From Chloroflexota bacterium (GTDB taxonomy: Bacteria > Chloroflexota > Anaerolineae > Promineifilales > Promineifilaceae): a DNA stretch of 64,000 bases. The translations under genes and the position numbers were made by a program. Position 1 is the stretch's first letter, and each line of letters begins with the position of its first letter. Below the pieces are notes generated by a model, which saw nothing but the letters and a program-made list of their open reading frames with translations, was not told where the DNA came from and made no database searches. Below are positions 25,035 through 35,300 of this stretch, in pieces. The DNA lies in assembly GCA_014584575.1 (NCBI GenBank), contig JACTMP010000069.1, forward strand, positions 1-64,000, written 5' to 3'.

Positions 25035-26702
25035 ATGCGAAAGAAACGAACATGGCTGATTATTGGCACAGGCGTTGTGCTGGCGCTGTGTGTGGCGGGC
25101 GGGCTGTATGTGCGTAACCAGATGAGTAGCGTTCAGGCGCAATTTGCCGGGACGGGGGAGGTGGTGACGGCATTTGTGGGCGATCTGGCCGCGGGGACAA
25201 CGGCCACCGGGGAAGTGAGCGCCCGGCAATCGGCGCAACTGGCCTTACCTAGCAGCGGCGCGGTGGCGGAAGTGGCAGTGCAGGTGGGGGATGCGGTGCA
25301 GACGGATGAGGTGCTGCTGCGGCTGGACACGGCCGTACTCGAACGCGCCGTCACCGATGCCGAACAGTCTCTCATCATTCAAGAGGCGAATCTGGCGACA
25401 TTGCAGGAACCGGCAACGGCCGTTGCCATAACCGCCGTGCAAGCCTCCGTTGCCAGTGCCCAGGCCCAGCTGGATGACCTGCTGGCCGGGCCAACCGAGG
25501 CCGAACTCACCGCCGCCGCCGCCGATGTGGAAGCGGCGCAGGCGGACGTGGCGGCGGCCTCGACGCGGCTGAACAATGCCCAAAACGGGGCCAGCGCGGC
25601 CGAAATTCAGGCGGCGCAACTGGCGCTGGGGCAGGCACAGACGACGGCGACACAGGCGACAGAGCAGCACACCACCATTCTGGCGACCATTCAGGATAGC
25701 AACACGCCCGGTGGCATGTTGGACATGCTCAACGAGGCGGAACTGGCCGCGCGGGTGAATGTGTTGCAGGCAAATGCGGCGGCGGCGGCGGCTCAGGAGA
25801 CGCTGAATAACCTGCTGAGTGGGAACCCGAATGATGTGGCCTCGGCACAGGCCAGCCTGGCCACGGCCGTAGCCCAACGCAATCTGGCCCAGGCGCAATA
25901 TGACCTGCTGTTGGTCCCGGCTTCGCCTTCGCAAATTGCGGCGGCCGAGGCGACGTTGGCGCAGGCGCAGGCGAATCTGGCGCAGCTACAACGTGGCCCG
26001 ACGGCGGCCCAACTGACAGCGGCGGAGGTGCAGGTGGAAAACGCCCGCATCAATCTGGAACGCGCCCGGCTGAATCTGGAAAACGGGACGTTGTTAGCGC
26101 CGTTTGCGGGGGTGGTCACGGCCGTGCATGTGCAGCCCGGTGAAGTTGCCAATGGCATCCTGATTGAACTGACCAATAATCAAGACCTGGAAGTGGTTTT
26201 GAGTGTAAATGAGGTGGATTTAAGCCAGATAGAAATGGGGCAGGAGACAACGGTGACGCTGGAAAGCTGGCCGGACACACCTATCCCTGGCCGGGTGACG
26301 GCGATTGCCCCCGCGGCGACCAGCGCTGTGGGCAGTTCCCTGGTCAACTTTCCCGTTACCATCAGCCTGGACGAGACGGCGTTGCCCATTCGGGTGGGCA
26401 TGACGGCCAATGCGGCGTTGGAACTGGCGCGGCGCGAGAATGCTTTGCTCGTGCCCAACGGCGCGATCCAGGTTGACCGCGCAAGCGGGACGTACAACGT
26501 GATTTTGGTGCAGACGAATGCACAGGGGCAGCCGGTGTATGAGACGGTACCGGTGACAATTGGGCTGCGCGACGGCCGTTACACGGAAATCACCAGCGGC
26601 ATTCAGGAAGGGGACGAACTGTTGATTCCTGACCCGACGGCCGTGAACCCCTTTACACCAGGCGGCGGGCCAAATGGTGGCGGCGGGCCGTTTGGCGGCT
26701 AA
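25035..26702 (+). CDS. Membrane fusion (HlyD/RND-MFP-like) protein 2
   Basis: About 555 residues, a paralogue of the upstream adaptor with the same order: an N-terminal anchor (about residues 6-26, no lipobox), a split lipoyl domain, a longer Ala/Gln coiled coil and a C-terminal barrel. It ends in a Gly/Pro-rich tail (GGGPNGGGGPFGG). AAGGAAA precedes ATG 25035. Two tandem adaptors for a single exporter suggest gene duplication, with possible hetero-oligomers. Confidence 0.9.
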   Translation: MRKKRTWLIIGTGVVLALCVAGGLYVRNQMSSVQAQFAGTGEVVTAFVGDLAAGTTATGEVSARQSAQLALPSSGAVAEVAVQVGDAVQTDEVLLRLDTAVLERAVTDAEQSLIIQEANLATLQEPATAVAITAVQASVASAQAQLDDLLAGPTEAELTAAAADVEAAQADVAAASTRLNNAQNGASAAEIQAAQLALGQAQTTATQATEQHTTILATIQDSNTPGGMLDMLNEAELAARVNVLQANAAAAAAQETLNNLLSGNPNDVASAQASLATAVAQRNLAQAQYDLLLVPASPSQIAAAEATLAQAQANLAQLQRGPTAAQLTAAEVQVENARINLERARLNLENGTLLAPFAGVVTAVHVQPGEVANGILIELTNNQDLEVVLSVNEVDLSQIEMGQETTVTLESWPDTPIPGRVTAIAPAATSAVGSSLVNFPVTISLDETALPIRVGMTANAALELARRENALLVPNGAIQVDRASGTYNVILVQTNAQGQPVYETVPVTIGLRDGRYTEITSGIQEGDELLIPDPTAVNPFTPGGGPNGGGGPFGG

Positions 26703-26709
26703 TCCATCA

Positions 26710-26742
26710 AGACCTGACAGGTTTGCAAAACCTGTCAGGTCT
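26710..26742. repeat. AGACCTGACAGGTTT palindrome, copy 1
   Basis: AGACCTGACAGGTTTGC faces AAAACCTGTCAGGTCT. It is a 33-base hairpin just upstream of the ABC ATPase gene. A second copy lies at 57581-57612. There is no T-run, so it is not a standard terminator. Confidence 0.85.
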
Positions 26743-26753
26743 GGGAGTTCATT

Positions 26754-27425
26754 ATGATACAAATGAAAAACATTACTAAGACCTACCGGATGGGTACCCA
26801 AGAAGTTCACGCCCTGCGAGGGGTGGATTTGCAGGTAAACAAAGGGGAGTTTGTAGCTATTATGGGGCCATCCGGCTCCGGCAAGAGTACGCTGATGAAC
26901 GTTATTGGCTGCCTGGACGCCCCTTCCAGCGGCACCTATATTCTGGATGACGTGGACGTGAGCCAGATGAGCGATAACCAGCAGGCGCGGGTGCGCAACC
27001 AGCGCATCGGTTTTGTCTTCCAGCAGTTCAACCTGCTGCCGCGCACGACGGCGTTGAAGCAGGTGGCGCTGCCGCTGATGTATGGTGGCCTGGGGCGGGG
27101 GGAGCGGTTGAAACGGGCCAAAGAGGCGCTGACGGCCGTAGGGCTGAGTGAGCGCATGGATCACAAACCGGATGAACTGTCCGGCGGGCAGCAGCAGCGC
27201 GTGGCCATTGCCCGCGCCCTGGCCACCAACCCCAGCATCATCCTGGCCGATGAACCGACCGGCGCATTGGACACAACCACCGGCGAGGAAATTTTGGGCA
27301 TCTTCAAACAACTGAACAGCCAGGGCATTACCGTTGTGGTCATCACCCATGATCCCGACGTAGCGGCCGTTGCCCAACGCACCATCTGGATTCGGGATGG
27401 GGTGATACAGGAGCATCATGTATAG
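26754..27425 (+). CDS. MacB/LolD-like ABC transporter ATP-binding protein
   Basis: 223 residues. Walker [11 protein letters not shown]-loop, signature LSGGQQQR, Walker [13 protein letters not shown] and H-loop ITHD are all present. It drives the permease encoded 84 bases downstream, together with the two adaptors upstream: a complete exporter of MacAB type for peptides, lipids or drugs. Confidence 0.93.
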   Translation: MIQMKNITKTYRMGTQEVHALRGVDLQVNKGEFVAIMGPSGSGKSTLMNVIGCLDAPSSGTYILDDVDVSQMSDNQQARVRNQRIGFVFQQFNLLPRTTALKQVALPLMYGGLGRGERLKRAKEALTAVGLSERMDHKPDELSGGQQQRVAIARALATNPSIILADEPTGALDTTTGEEILGIFKQLNSQGITVVVITHDPDVAAVAQRTIWIRDGVIQEHHV

Positions 27426-27448
27426 GTTTGTAGAAACCCAATCGCTGT

Positions 27449-27494
27449 GGCCGGTCTCAGACCGAGCCACACCGGGCACGGTCTGGAGACCGGC
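27449..27494. repeat. GGCCGGTCTC palindrome
   Basis: GGCCGGTCTCAGACCGAGCC faces GGTCTGGAGACCGGCC. An imperfect 46-base hairpin between the ATPase and permease genes; no second copy was noticed. Confidence 0.75.
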
Positions 27495-27509
27495 CCAAGC
27501 TGAGGTACA

Positions 27510-28727
27510 ATGAACATTTGGGAAAGTTTTCTGACAGCAATGGACAGTTTACGGGCCAACAAGTTGCGCTCGGTGTTGACAATGTTGGGGGTGATTATTG
27601 GCGTGGCGGCGGTGATTGCCCTGCTGGCCATTGGCAATGGGGTGACGGCCTCCGTCACCGGCGAAATTCAGGCCATTGGCACCAATTTGCTCAGCGTGAG
27701 TACCAATTTTGACAACAGCGACGGTTTCCAGACGCTCAGTATTAACGACGTGGCCGCGTTATCGGACCCGCTGAATGTGCCGGATGTGAGTGAGGTATCA
27801 GCGGTCGCCGGCGGCACGCAGGAGGTGATTGTCGGCGGTGAATCATTGCGTACCAGTGTCTCCGGCGTCACGCCCAATTACTTTGTGGTCAATAACCGGA
27901 ATGAGTTCCAGAGCGGCGATGGCCTGACGGCCGCCGACGAGGAAACACGGGCGCGGGTGGCCGTATTGGGGTCAGACGCCGCCGAAACCCTCTTCCCCAA
28001 CTCATTTCCCATTGGCCAATCGGTGCGTATTAACGGCGTCAGTTACGAGGTGGTGGGCGTGTTGGCCGCGTCCGGCAGCAACTTTGGCAGCGGCGATAGC
28101 GACGTGTACATTCCCATCAGTACGGCGTTGGCGCGGCTGTACACCGACCGCACCCGCAGCGGCGAACGGGCCGTCAACCAGATCATCGCCCAGGCCGCCA
28201 GCGAAACGCAAACGGATGCAGCCATCGCTCAGATCACAGAAACATTGCGTCGGCAGCATGGCATCGTTTACGCGGCCGATGACGACTTCCAGATTTTCAG
28301 CCAGGCGGATTTGCTGGAAACGTTCAACACGATTACGGCCACACTGACTGCATTTTTGGGTTCCATTGCCGGGATTTCGCTGCTGGTGGGCGGCATTGGT
28401 ATTATGAACATTATGCTGGTGAGTGTGACGGAGCGGACGCGGGAGATTGGCATTCGCAAAGCAGTGGGGGCGCTGAAACGGGATATTCTGGCGCAATTTT
28501 TGTTGGAGTCTATGGTCTTGAGTGTGTTGGGCGGTCTGTTGGGGATTGCGTTGGGCTGGAGCATTGCCCAGATCGCCAGCGTGGCCCTGGATGTGACGAC
28601 TGTGGTAGATGTGGGTACGATTATGCTGTCAACAGGTTTTGCGGCGGCCGTGGGCCTGGTTTTTGGTATTTACCCGGCGTGGCGGGCGGCGCGGCTGCGG
28701 CCGATTGAGGCGTTGCGGTATGAGTGA
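27510..28727 (+). CDS. MacB-like ABC transporter permease (FtsX domain)
   Basis: 405 residues. One N-terminal transmembrane helix, a MacB-type extracytoplasmic domain (about residues 45-245), then three helices of the FtsX domain near the C-terminus (GGIGIMNIMLVSVTERTREIGIRKAVGA is the hallmark). It transmits ATP-driven motion to the adaptors. It ends just before a CATGTGT repeat. Confidence 0.92.
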   Translation: MNIWESFLTAMDSLRANKLRSVLTMLGVIIGVAAVIALLAIGNGVTASVTGEIQAIGTNLLSVSTNFDNSDGFQTLSINDVAALSDPLNVPDVSEVSAVAGGTQEVIVGGESLRTSVSGVTPNYFVVNNRNEFQSGDGLTAADEETRARVAVLGSDAAETLFPNSFPIGQSVRINGVSYEVVGVLAASGSNFGSGDSDVYIPISTALARLYTDRTRSGERAVNQIIAQAASETQTDAAIAQITETLRRQHGIVYAADDDFQIFSQADLLETFNTITATLTAFLGSIAGISLLVGGIGIMNIMLVSVTERTREIGIRKAVGALKRDILAQFLLESMVLSVLGGLLGIALGWSIAQIASVALDVTTVVDVGTIMLSTGFAAAVGLVFGIYPAWRAARLRPIEALRYE

Positions 28728-28810
28728 TATGTGATCAGAGGTGTCACGTGTTATGTGTCATGTGTCATGTGTCATGTGTCAGGTGTCATGTGTTAAGTAT
28801 CAGGTATCAC
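28727..28810. repeat. TGTCATGTG tandem/inverted repeat, copy 1
   Basis: Multiple degenerate TGTCATGTG and GTGTCA units between the permease and response-regulator genes. A related element is at 58758-58820. Confidence 0.8.
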
Positions 28811-28822
28811 TGGAGTGTGTAG

Positions 28823-29530
28823 GTGAAGCAGCGAATTTTAGTGGTGGATGATGACCGGGAGGTGGTGCGGCTGCTGCGGGCGTATCTGGAGCAGGCGGGT
28901 TATGAGGTGCTGGTGGCGTATGATGGCGAGTCTGCGCTGCATAATCTGCGCCGCGAACGGCCGGATTTGCTGCTGCTGGACTTGATGCTGCCCGACCGGG
29001 ACGGCTATGAGATTACGCGGATGGTGCGCGCGGATCCGATGTTGACGGCCGTGCCCATCATCATGCTCACGGCGCGGGTGGACGACACCGACAAGATCGT
29101 GGGGCTGGAAATGGGGGCGGATGATTACGTGACCAAGCCGTATAACCCGCGTGAGGTGGTGGCGCGGGTGCGCGCCCGGCTGCGTAAACCGGAGGTGCTG
29201 CGGCCGCAAATTCTCCAGGTGGGTGTGTTGCAAATGGACATTGGGCGGCGCGAAGTGACGGTGAATGGGGAAACGGTCAGCCTGACGCTGACAGAGTTTG
29301 ACCTGCTGCGGGTACTGATGGCGCAGGCGGGTTATGTTTTTACGCGCAGTGAATTGATCGCCAAAGGGTTGGGTGCGGATTATGAAGGGTTGGATCGCAC
29401 GCTAGACAGCCACATCCGCAACCTGCGCCAGAAGATTGAACCCAATCCCAAACAACCCACCTTTATCCAGACGGTGCATGGGGTGGGGTACCGGTTGGTA
29501 AGTGATGAATCGTCTCTGGGTACGTTTTAG
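28823..29530 (+). CDS. OmpR-family response regulator
   Basis: 235 residues. Receiver domain with acidic pocket Asp10/Asp11, phosphoacceptor Asp53 (LLLDLMLP) and Lys105; the C-terminal winged helix binds DNA (residues about 130-230, ending TVHGVGYRL). GTG start at 28823. It overlaps the kinase gene by about 26 bases, so the two are coupled. It probably controls the exporter upstream. Confidence 0.94.
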   Translation: MKQRILVVDDDREVVRLLRAYLEQAGYEVLVAYDGESALHNLRRERPDLLLLDLMLPDRDGYEITRMVRADPMLTAVPIIMLTARVDDTDKIVGLEMGADDYVTKPYNPREVVARVRARLRKPEVLRPQILQVGVLQMDIGRREVTVNGETVSLTLTEFDLLRVLMAQAGYVFTRSELIAKGLGADYEGLDRTLDSHIRNLRQKIEPNPKQPTFIQTVHGVGYRLVSDESSLGTF

Positions 29531-30605
29531 TCTGATTATTTTGGGGGTGATTTTGTTTGTCATCATCACCCCGTTTTTGGTGCGCGGCATTATATATCCG
29601 CTGGTAGGGCCAGACCTGGTGGGGCGGGAGGAGTTCTTCCCGGAAGTACTGGAAACCTTACCCCCAGAAACGGCCGAACGCATTATGCAATTTTTGCTGG
29701 CGGATTTGATCGCCAGTCTGACGGCCTATGTGGTGGTGAGTGCGGCGGCAGCCTTGTTGGTGGGAGCCTGGGTAGGGCGGACGTTGACACGGCCGTTGCA
29801 GCAACTTGAACAGGCAGCCAACGCCATTAAAGCGGGCGATTTGAACCAGCATGTGCCCGTTCACGGCAGCCAGGAAATGGTGGCCATGGCCACGGCCTTT
29901 AACGAAATGGCTGCTCAATTGAGCCAGGCGGAAACGCTGCGCCAAAATCTACTGGCGGATGTGGCCCACGAACTGCGCCACCCCATTCACATTTTGCAGG
30001 GCAATTTGCAGGCGATTTTGGATGATGTGTACCCCCTATCGAAAGAGGAGATCGCCCGGTTGTCTGACCAGACCCACCATCTGACGCGGCTGGTGCAGGA
30101 TTTACATGATCTGGCGCAGGCGGAAGCGCACCAACTCCCGTTGCAGCGGCAGCCGATGGAGCTGGCGGATGTGGTCAAGGAAGCGGTGGGGACGTACCAG
30201 CCATTGGCGCACGGCCGTGACATTGACCTTCACGTAGAACTGTTGGGGGCGATCCCGGCCGTCCAGGGCGACCCGGCGCGGCTGCGCCAGGTGATGCTGA
30301 ATTTGCTGGACAATGCGCTGCGTCACACGCCGGATGGCGGGCGGGTGGTGGTGTCGGTGCAACAAGAGGAGGGGGCGTTGGCGGTGCGGGTGCAGGACAA
30401 CGGCCGTGGCCTCAGCCCAGAACAGTTGCCCTATGTGTTTGACCGCTTTTACAAAGCCGACCGGGGCCGCGACCAGAGTGGGGCAGGGTTGGGGCTGGCT
30501 ATTGCCAAAGCGATAGTAGAGGCACATGGGGGGAGGATGACGGCCGTGAGCGCCGGGCCGGGGCAGGGCAGCACGTTTAGTTTTGCCTTACCCATTGTTG
30601 CCTGA
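29505..30605 (+). CDS. Sensor histidine kinase (BaeS-like)
   Basis: About 366 residues. Two transmembrane helices flank a short outer domain; then HAMP, HisKA with phospho-His155, and HATPase (N-box LLDNALRH, G1 DNGRGLS, F-box FDRFYKADR, G2 GAGLGLAIAK). The H-box reads AHELRHP, where Thr is usual before the Pro. It is the partner of the overlapping response regulator and probably senses envelope stress or an exporter substrate. ATG 29505 preferred over GTG 29502. Confidence 0.94.
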   Translation: MNRLWVRFSLIILGVILFVIITPFLVRGIIYPLVGPDLVGREEFFPEVLETLPPETAERIMQFLLADLIASLTAYVVVSAAAALLVGAWVGRTLTRPLQQLEQAANAIKAGDLNQHVPVHGSQEMVAMATAFNEMAAQLSQAETLRQNLLADVAHELRHPIHILQGNLQAILDDVYPLSKEEIARLSDQTHHLTRLVQDLHDLAQAEAHQLPLQRQPMELADVVKEAVGTYQPLAHGRDIDLHVELLGAIPAVQGDPARLRQVMLNLLDNALRHTPDGGRVVVSVQQEEGALAVRVQDNGRGLSPEQLPYVFDRFYKADRGRDQSGAGLGLAIAKAIVEAHGGRMTAVSAGPGQGSTFSFALPIVA

Positions 30606-30633
30606 TAAGGTGGTGCCTGACCAACATAAGTTT

Positions 30634-30690
30634 GAGGAGTGAGCATCCTCAGATGCGAACGTGAGGCATCTGAGGATGCCTCACTCCTCA
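30634..30690. repeat. CATCCTCAGATGC palindrome, copy 1
   Basis: GAGGAGTGAGCATCCTCAGATGC faces GCATCTGAGGATGCCTCACTCCTC. A 57-base near-perfect hairpin after the kinase gene. The rest of this 211-base gap has no recognised feature. Confidence 0.88.
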
Positions 30691-30816
30691 CCCCACAAAT
30701 TTAGTTTGTTGAGGTAGTAGTGGAAAGACATGGCGATAAGACCGGTGTGAGCCAACTATCATTCTCTGATACAATGCCTGGCAGGTTGCTATTGTAAGGA
30801 ATGAATTTTGACTGTG

Positions 30817-31086
30817 ATGAAAATCATCTGGACAGATTACATGCAATATCGAGCCAAACTCAGGGGTTTTGACCTGGTAAAGCTGGAGGAGATTGTAGCT
30901 TATTCCACAGAACGATATTAAGACACAGAAACAGGGCGAGCATTGGTTATTGGGCGTCATGACAGAGAACTGGTCATCTTGCCCTATGAAACAGCCGAGA
31001 ATGTGATCACGCCAGTAACAGTGCATACGACTACTCGACAACAGATTAACTTTCGGCTGAAAACTGGGAGATTTATCAATGAGTAA
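30817..31086 (+). pseudogene. BrnT/DUF4258-like small protein interrupted by a TAA stop
   Basis: In one frame the codons read MKIIWTDYMQYRAKLRGFDL..., stop at TAA (30919-30921), then continue open as DTETGRALVIGRHDRELVILPYE to a second stop at 31084. The two halves look like one 89-residue protein of a family commonly encoded beside DUF2283 genes. The next gene starts within its last eight bases (ATGAGTAA), so they were a coupled pair. This is a nonsense mutation, or a sequencing error at one base. Confidence 0.7.
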
Positions 31087-31315
31087 AACAAGTATCCGGT
31101 ATTTTGAAAAAGAGGACATTCTGCATCTGGTTATTTCTGACGAACGAGAAGTAAACAGCATCGAGTTGGGACCGAATATTACCGCAGAGTTGAACGAGAA
31201 AGGCGAACTTATTGGTGTAGAAATAGTAAACGCAACTGCATTTTTGAGAGATTCTATTATGGAATCGATCCAATTTAAGATGTTGCAATCGCCGATTGCC
31301 GTCCAAACCGCCTGA
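31079..31315 (+). CDS. DUF2283 family protein
   Basis: 78 residues: a SIRYFEKEDILHLVISDE beta-hairpin, then ITAELNEKGELIGVEIVNA, typical of DUF2283. The family often sits with small toxin-like partners; here that partner is the interrupted gene directly upstream. Function unknown, possibly an antitoxin. Confidence 0.8.
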   Translation: MSKTSIRYFEKEDILHLVISDEREVNSIELGPNITAELNEKGELIGVEIVNATAFLRDSIMESIQFKMLQSPIAVQTA

Positions 31316-31342
31316 TAAAACATCAAAAAAGCCTGCTGCTGT

Positions 31343-31966
31343 TCATCGGCCCTGGATTTTATTCTGCTGCCAGATGACGCCGAAGCTGATAACGACCCAG
31401 GATAATGCCAGCCAGAGCCGTCCCATCACCAGATCAAACAGGGCATCGAGCACGGCCGTGCCAAACAACCACAGTGATGCTGGACGCGAAAACGGCAAGG
31501 TGACGGTGCCGTCTGTTTTGTTGACGGCCGTGTGCAACTGTCCCACAAAATCCGCTCCATGCCTGTCTAGCGCCGCCTTTAGCTGAAAAACGACCACTTC
31601 CGATACGCCCAACGCCCGGCTTAGCCGGGCATCAGTTACCACCTCTTCAAATGTCAGCACTGGCTCCCAGGGAAAACCACCACCTACGATTCCTATCAAG
31701 TGTATTGGTTGTTGTTCGGGGTATAGCCGTTCCATACCCCAGACAATCCGCGCCAATAGATAGGGACGCCACGAGGTAGGATAGTAGGATGTGTAATTCA
31801 TCACACTGACAAAACCCCAGTTGCCCGGTGGGTCAACGGCCGTTTGGTAAAAAGCCGCCAGGTCACTATCTCCATCTAACTGGTCGGCAAACAGCGGCCA
31901 ACTGGCCGTTACCCCTAATGGCAAATGTGGGTTGACTTCGTGAAATTCTTGAAGAAATGTGCCCAT
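31343..31966 (-). pseudogene. 5-prime-truncated membrane-anchored protein, possibly glycosidase-like
   Basis: 207 codons from the first ATG. The fragment looks like the C-terminal half of a TIM-barrel-type protein (WGFVSVMNYTSYYP; VGGGFPWEP), then a C-terminal transmembrane helix (WLALSWVVISFGVIWQ). Homologous-looking sequence continues upstream only to about 32010, where it meets the end of hicB, so its N-terminal half seems lost. No family was recognised with confidence; it may still be translated. Confidence 0.45.
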
Positions 31967-32001
31967 TTCACCACTGGCAGTTTGCAGAGCAACTCTAACT
32001 T

Positions 32002-32334
32002 TTATTGGTGTACTGCTTGCTCGAAGGTTTCGATAGCCCATTGGTTGATGCTTTTGCCGCTCACTTCTGCGGCCGCGGCTACGGCCGCGTGCGTCTCCGG
32101 CGGAATGCGCAGCATCAACTTACCTGAGTACGGTTTTTGCGGCGCCCGGCCAACTTTTTCACACGTTTCCAGGTAATCATCAACAGCTTCTTCAAACGCT
32201 TGCCGCAACTCTCTTACTGATTCAGCATGAAAGCCGATGACATCATGAATAGCGGCAATATGCCCTATAAAACAGCCATCTTCATCACTATACTCAATTC
32301 GTGCGGCATATCCTTTATAGATCATGGTATTCAT
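32002..32334 (-). CDS. HicB-family antitoxin-like protein
   Basis: 110 residues. An N-terminal partial RNase-H-like HicB fold (YKGYAARIEYSDEDGCFIGHI ... GFHAESVRELRQAFEEAVDDYLE) and a C-terminal ribbon-helix-helix (GKLMLRIPPETHAAVAAAAEVSGKSINQWAIETFEQAV). No hicA toxin lies next to it, so it is an orphan. It sits at the junction with the truncated gene downstream. Confidence 0.82.
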   Translation of the reverse strand: MNTMIYKGYAARIEYSDEDGCFIGHIAAIHDVIGFHAESVRELRQAFEEAVDDYLETCEKVGRAPQKPYSGKLMLRIPPETHAAVAAAAEVSGKSINQWAIETFEQAVHQ

Positions 32335-32361
32335 GGTTTGATCCCTATCATGTGCAACTCA

Positions 32362-35300
32362 TCACCCCTTCACCACCTTCACCCGCGTTTGCCCGTTTTG
32401 GGCGGTGCCGTTGGTGGGGGCGGGCGGGGGCGTGTCCTGGGCGTGGAGTTTGCTGAGGCTCTTTTGCCGGGCCACCCACAGACCAACCAGCCCCAACCGC
32501 AGTTCATACTGCACGGTGGCCCCATCGCGCACTTCGCGCATGATTTCGCGGGCCACCAGGGTGTTGAGCGCGGCCGTAACCTCGGCCGGTTGCAGGTGAA
32601 CGCCGTATGGTTCCAGGAATTGCACAAACTCTTGCGGGCGGAAGGGGGACGGGCGTTCGGGCATGTGGGCAACGGCCGTCAGTATCGCCCGTTCTGTAAA
32701 TGATGATCGCTGCCACAAGAAGGCAAAATGCACCTCACCCAATGTGAGCATCTCGTCCAGCGCCGCGTTCACATCCGAAATGGTCACATACCCCTTGCGC
32801 TGGTTGTTGGCCTGCTGCACCAGCGTGTAACAGACCAGTTGCAGGAAGTAGGGATGCCCGGCGGTGACACGCAAAATTTTGTCCAGCGCCAGGTCATCAT
32901 AGAGCAGATGCGGGGACACTGGCTCTGTAATCAGGCGGGTAGCGCTTTCTTCGCGCAGGTAGGTGATGCGCTGGTAGAGGGCAATGTTGAACAGCACCGA
33001 CCAGTAATCGGCGCTCATCTCTTCCAAGCGCCGTGTGCCCACGAAGACAAAACTTAGCCCGTCGCTATGCTGCATCAAATGGCGTAGGAAGTTGAAGAAG
33101 GTGGCGGGCAAAATGTCATCGTCCACCAGATGTTCAAAGACCTCAAATTCATCAAACACCAGCAGCAGGGTGGATTCGGGCGGCAGCAAATTCCGGGCGG
33201 CGGGCAGAAAATGGCGTTGCAACAGCCCGGCAGGGTCCACTTCCCAGGCGTTGATGGCGGGCACGGTCAGTTCAATGTCCCGCGCCGCCAGCACATCGGC
33301 AATCAGCCAGGCCAGGTCGTGGAAGAGGGCGGCCATGCCGGGGGCAACGCCCAACGACTGGCAATCAATGTAGACGGGGATGAGGTGCGACGGCAGATGT
33401 TGTTCCAGATTGAGCAGGGCGCTGGTTTTGCCGGTGCGCCGCTGGCCGATGAGGATGAGGACGTTGCGTTGCGACCAACCGCCGGCGTTTTCGGCAATAA
33501 AGTCAAAGAGCCATTCACGGCCGTAAAAAACCGCACTGTTCTGGCGTAATGGTGTCCCTGGCCGATAGGGGTTGGGAATAGGCGCAAATTCGTGGGCGGG
33601 GGTTAAAATGGAGACGCGGTCGCCAAAGGCCATCTGCCGGTCACGCTGGTGACGGTCATCAAATGTCACCGTCAATTCCACCCGGAAGCGGTCAATCACC
33701 AGCGGGCGAATGTCGAAGGTGACGGTGCGGGTCTGCCCCGGCGGCAGAAAGGGAATGGTTTCCGGCAGGCCGGTGTAAGCATACGCCGGATCATCTTTAA
33801 GCACGGCCATGATGTTTTCAGCAGGGGCACGGCCGTGATTCTTAATCTCAAATATCAACTGGCTGATCGCTTCGGGGGCCATACGCCGTGTTTTCAGCCG
33901 AATTACGAGTTCGGCGCGCCCTTCCAACTCTTCCATGGCTGCGGTTACCAGCCCGGCCCACCGTTCGGCCAGCGCCAGCGCCAGCGGTTTTTCCATAGCG
34001 GTGTCGTAATCACGCAAATCCTGTTGCACGGCCGTTAATTGTTCTGCCGCTTCATACAAATAGACCAGCCGATCATCCGGTTGCTCCACTCGTTCACTGT
34101 CTCGGATAGTCGTCAGCGCCGGCAGCAGGGCGTGGAGGGATGGCGACCAATAGCCGCCACCGTCGAGCAAATTGAGCAGGTTTTGCAGCCGGGGCCACTC
34201 CAGGCTGAGTTCCGTCAGCGTCGGCGCGGCCAGCAGGTCGGCGCTGGCCTGGAATAACGCCTGCCAGCGTTCCCACGCCTGCCAGTGTGGTTCCAGCGGC
34301 GCTGCTTTCGCCAACGCTCCCAAAATAAACGGCAGCCCGGCCTGGGGGCGGTCGGCCAGCAAAAAGAGGCCATCAGCCAGGCCACTGACCAGTTCATCAT
34401 TACGCTGCCGCGCCAGGCCAGAGAGTGCCAGCAAAAAGTCTGGCGAGCCATGGGTGCTGATGTACCGGTTTTCCAGCCGCACCAGGGTTTCATCCGGCCA
34501 CTGCTGCACACGCCAGTAAAAACGGCGAGTACGTATGGCCGGCGACTGAAACTGCCGCCAGATCAGCAGTGCCGCCGCCCCCAAAAACAACGATGCCAGC
34601 AGAGGAATGGCGGTGGTATTGGTGGTGGGCAGCAGCGCCATGATAGGCAATGGCCCGGCAGGCGGGTAAATAAAACCGGCGTGGGAGTCATCGTTGTAAT
34701 AAATGCGGTAACGCACGCCATCGGCGAAGGCGGGTGGGTTGACTACATTCCACGCCGCCGGCCCATTGCCATTGTTCAATACCATTTCGCGGTATGTGAC
34801 CCATTCCCCTGTTTCTGGCTCCTGCAAATCAAGCCGCAATCTGACGGCGTCGTTTTCGATGTCCATCACGGCCACGCTGACGCCATATTGCCCAGGGCTG
34901 ACTTCGGTGGTGGGGTTGGTGAGCAGCGGCGGGCGATTTTCCTGGGCGCTGAACAATTGCACTTCGCCGTTTTCGGTAACAACCAGCAGGTCGGCGCGGT
35001 TTTCCAGGCCACGCCGCAGGGCGGTGAGGGCAAAAACGCCGCTGGTCAGGTTTAACTCATCCAGAAATTGGGGTTTAGGGGAGATATTGGTGAAGAGGCG
35101 AATACGGCCGTCGGCGTCCCCCACGACAAATTCCGCCAGCCGGTTGCCATCCAGGTCGCCCCAATAGAGCGCCGTCAACTGGCCCAACCCGTTCAAAGTC
35201 CAGGTGAGCTCCGGTTTGTTATCCTGCACCGACAGGCGCAGCAGTTCGCCGCTATTGGTGGAAATGAGAAAAGATTCCGCCAGATTGCGGGTGAACGCTT

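Noticed and set aside
26710-26742. Intrinsic terminator before the ABC ATPase gene
   Set aside because: A good stem but no following T-run, and it would split an obvious exporter operon; the same palindrome occurs elsewhere as a repeat.
28727-28810. CRISPR-like tandem TGTCATGTG units
   Set aside because: No spacers; units differ in length and the element is a member of the gap-repeat population.
19500-32000. Prophage or integrative element
   Set aside because: No integrase, structural, replication or packaging genes; the decayed genes are isolated remnants.
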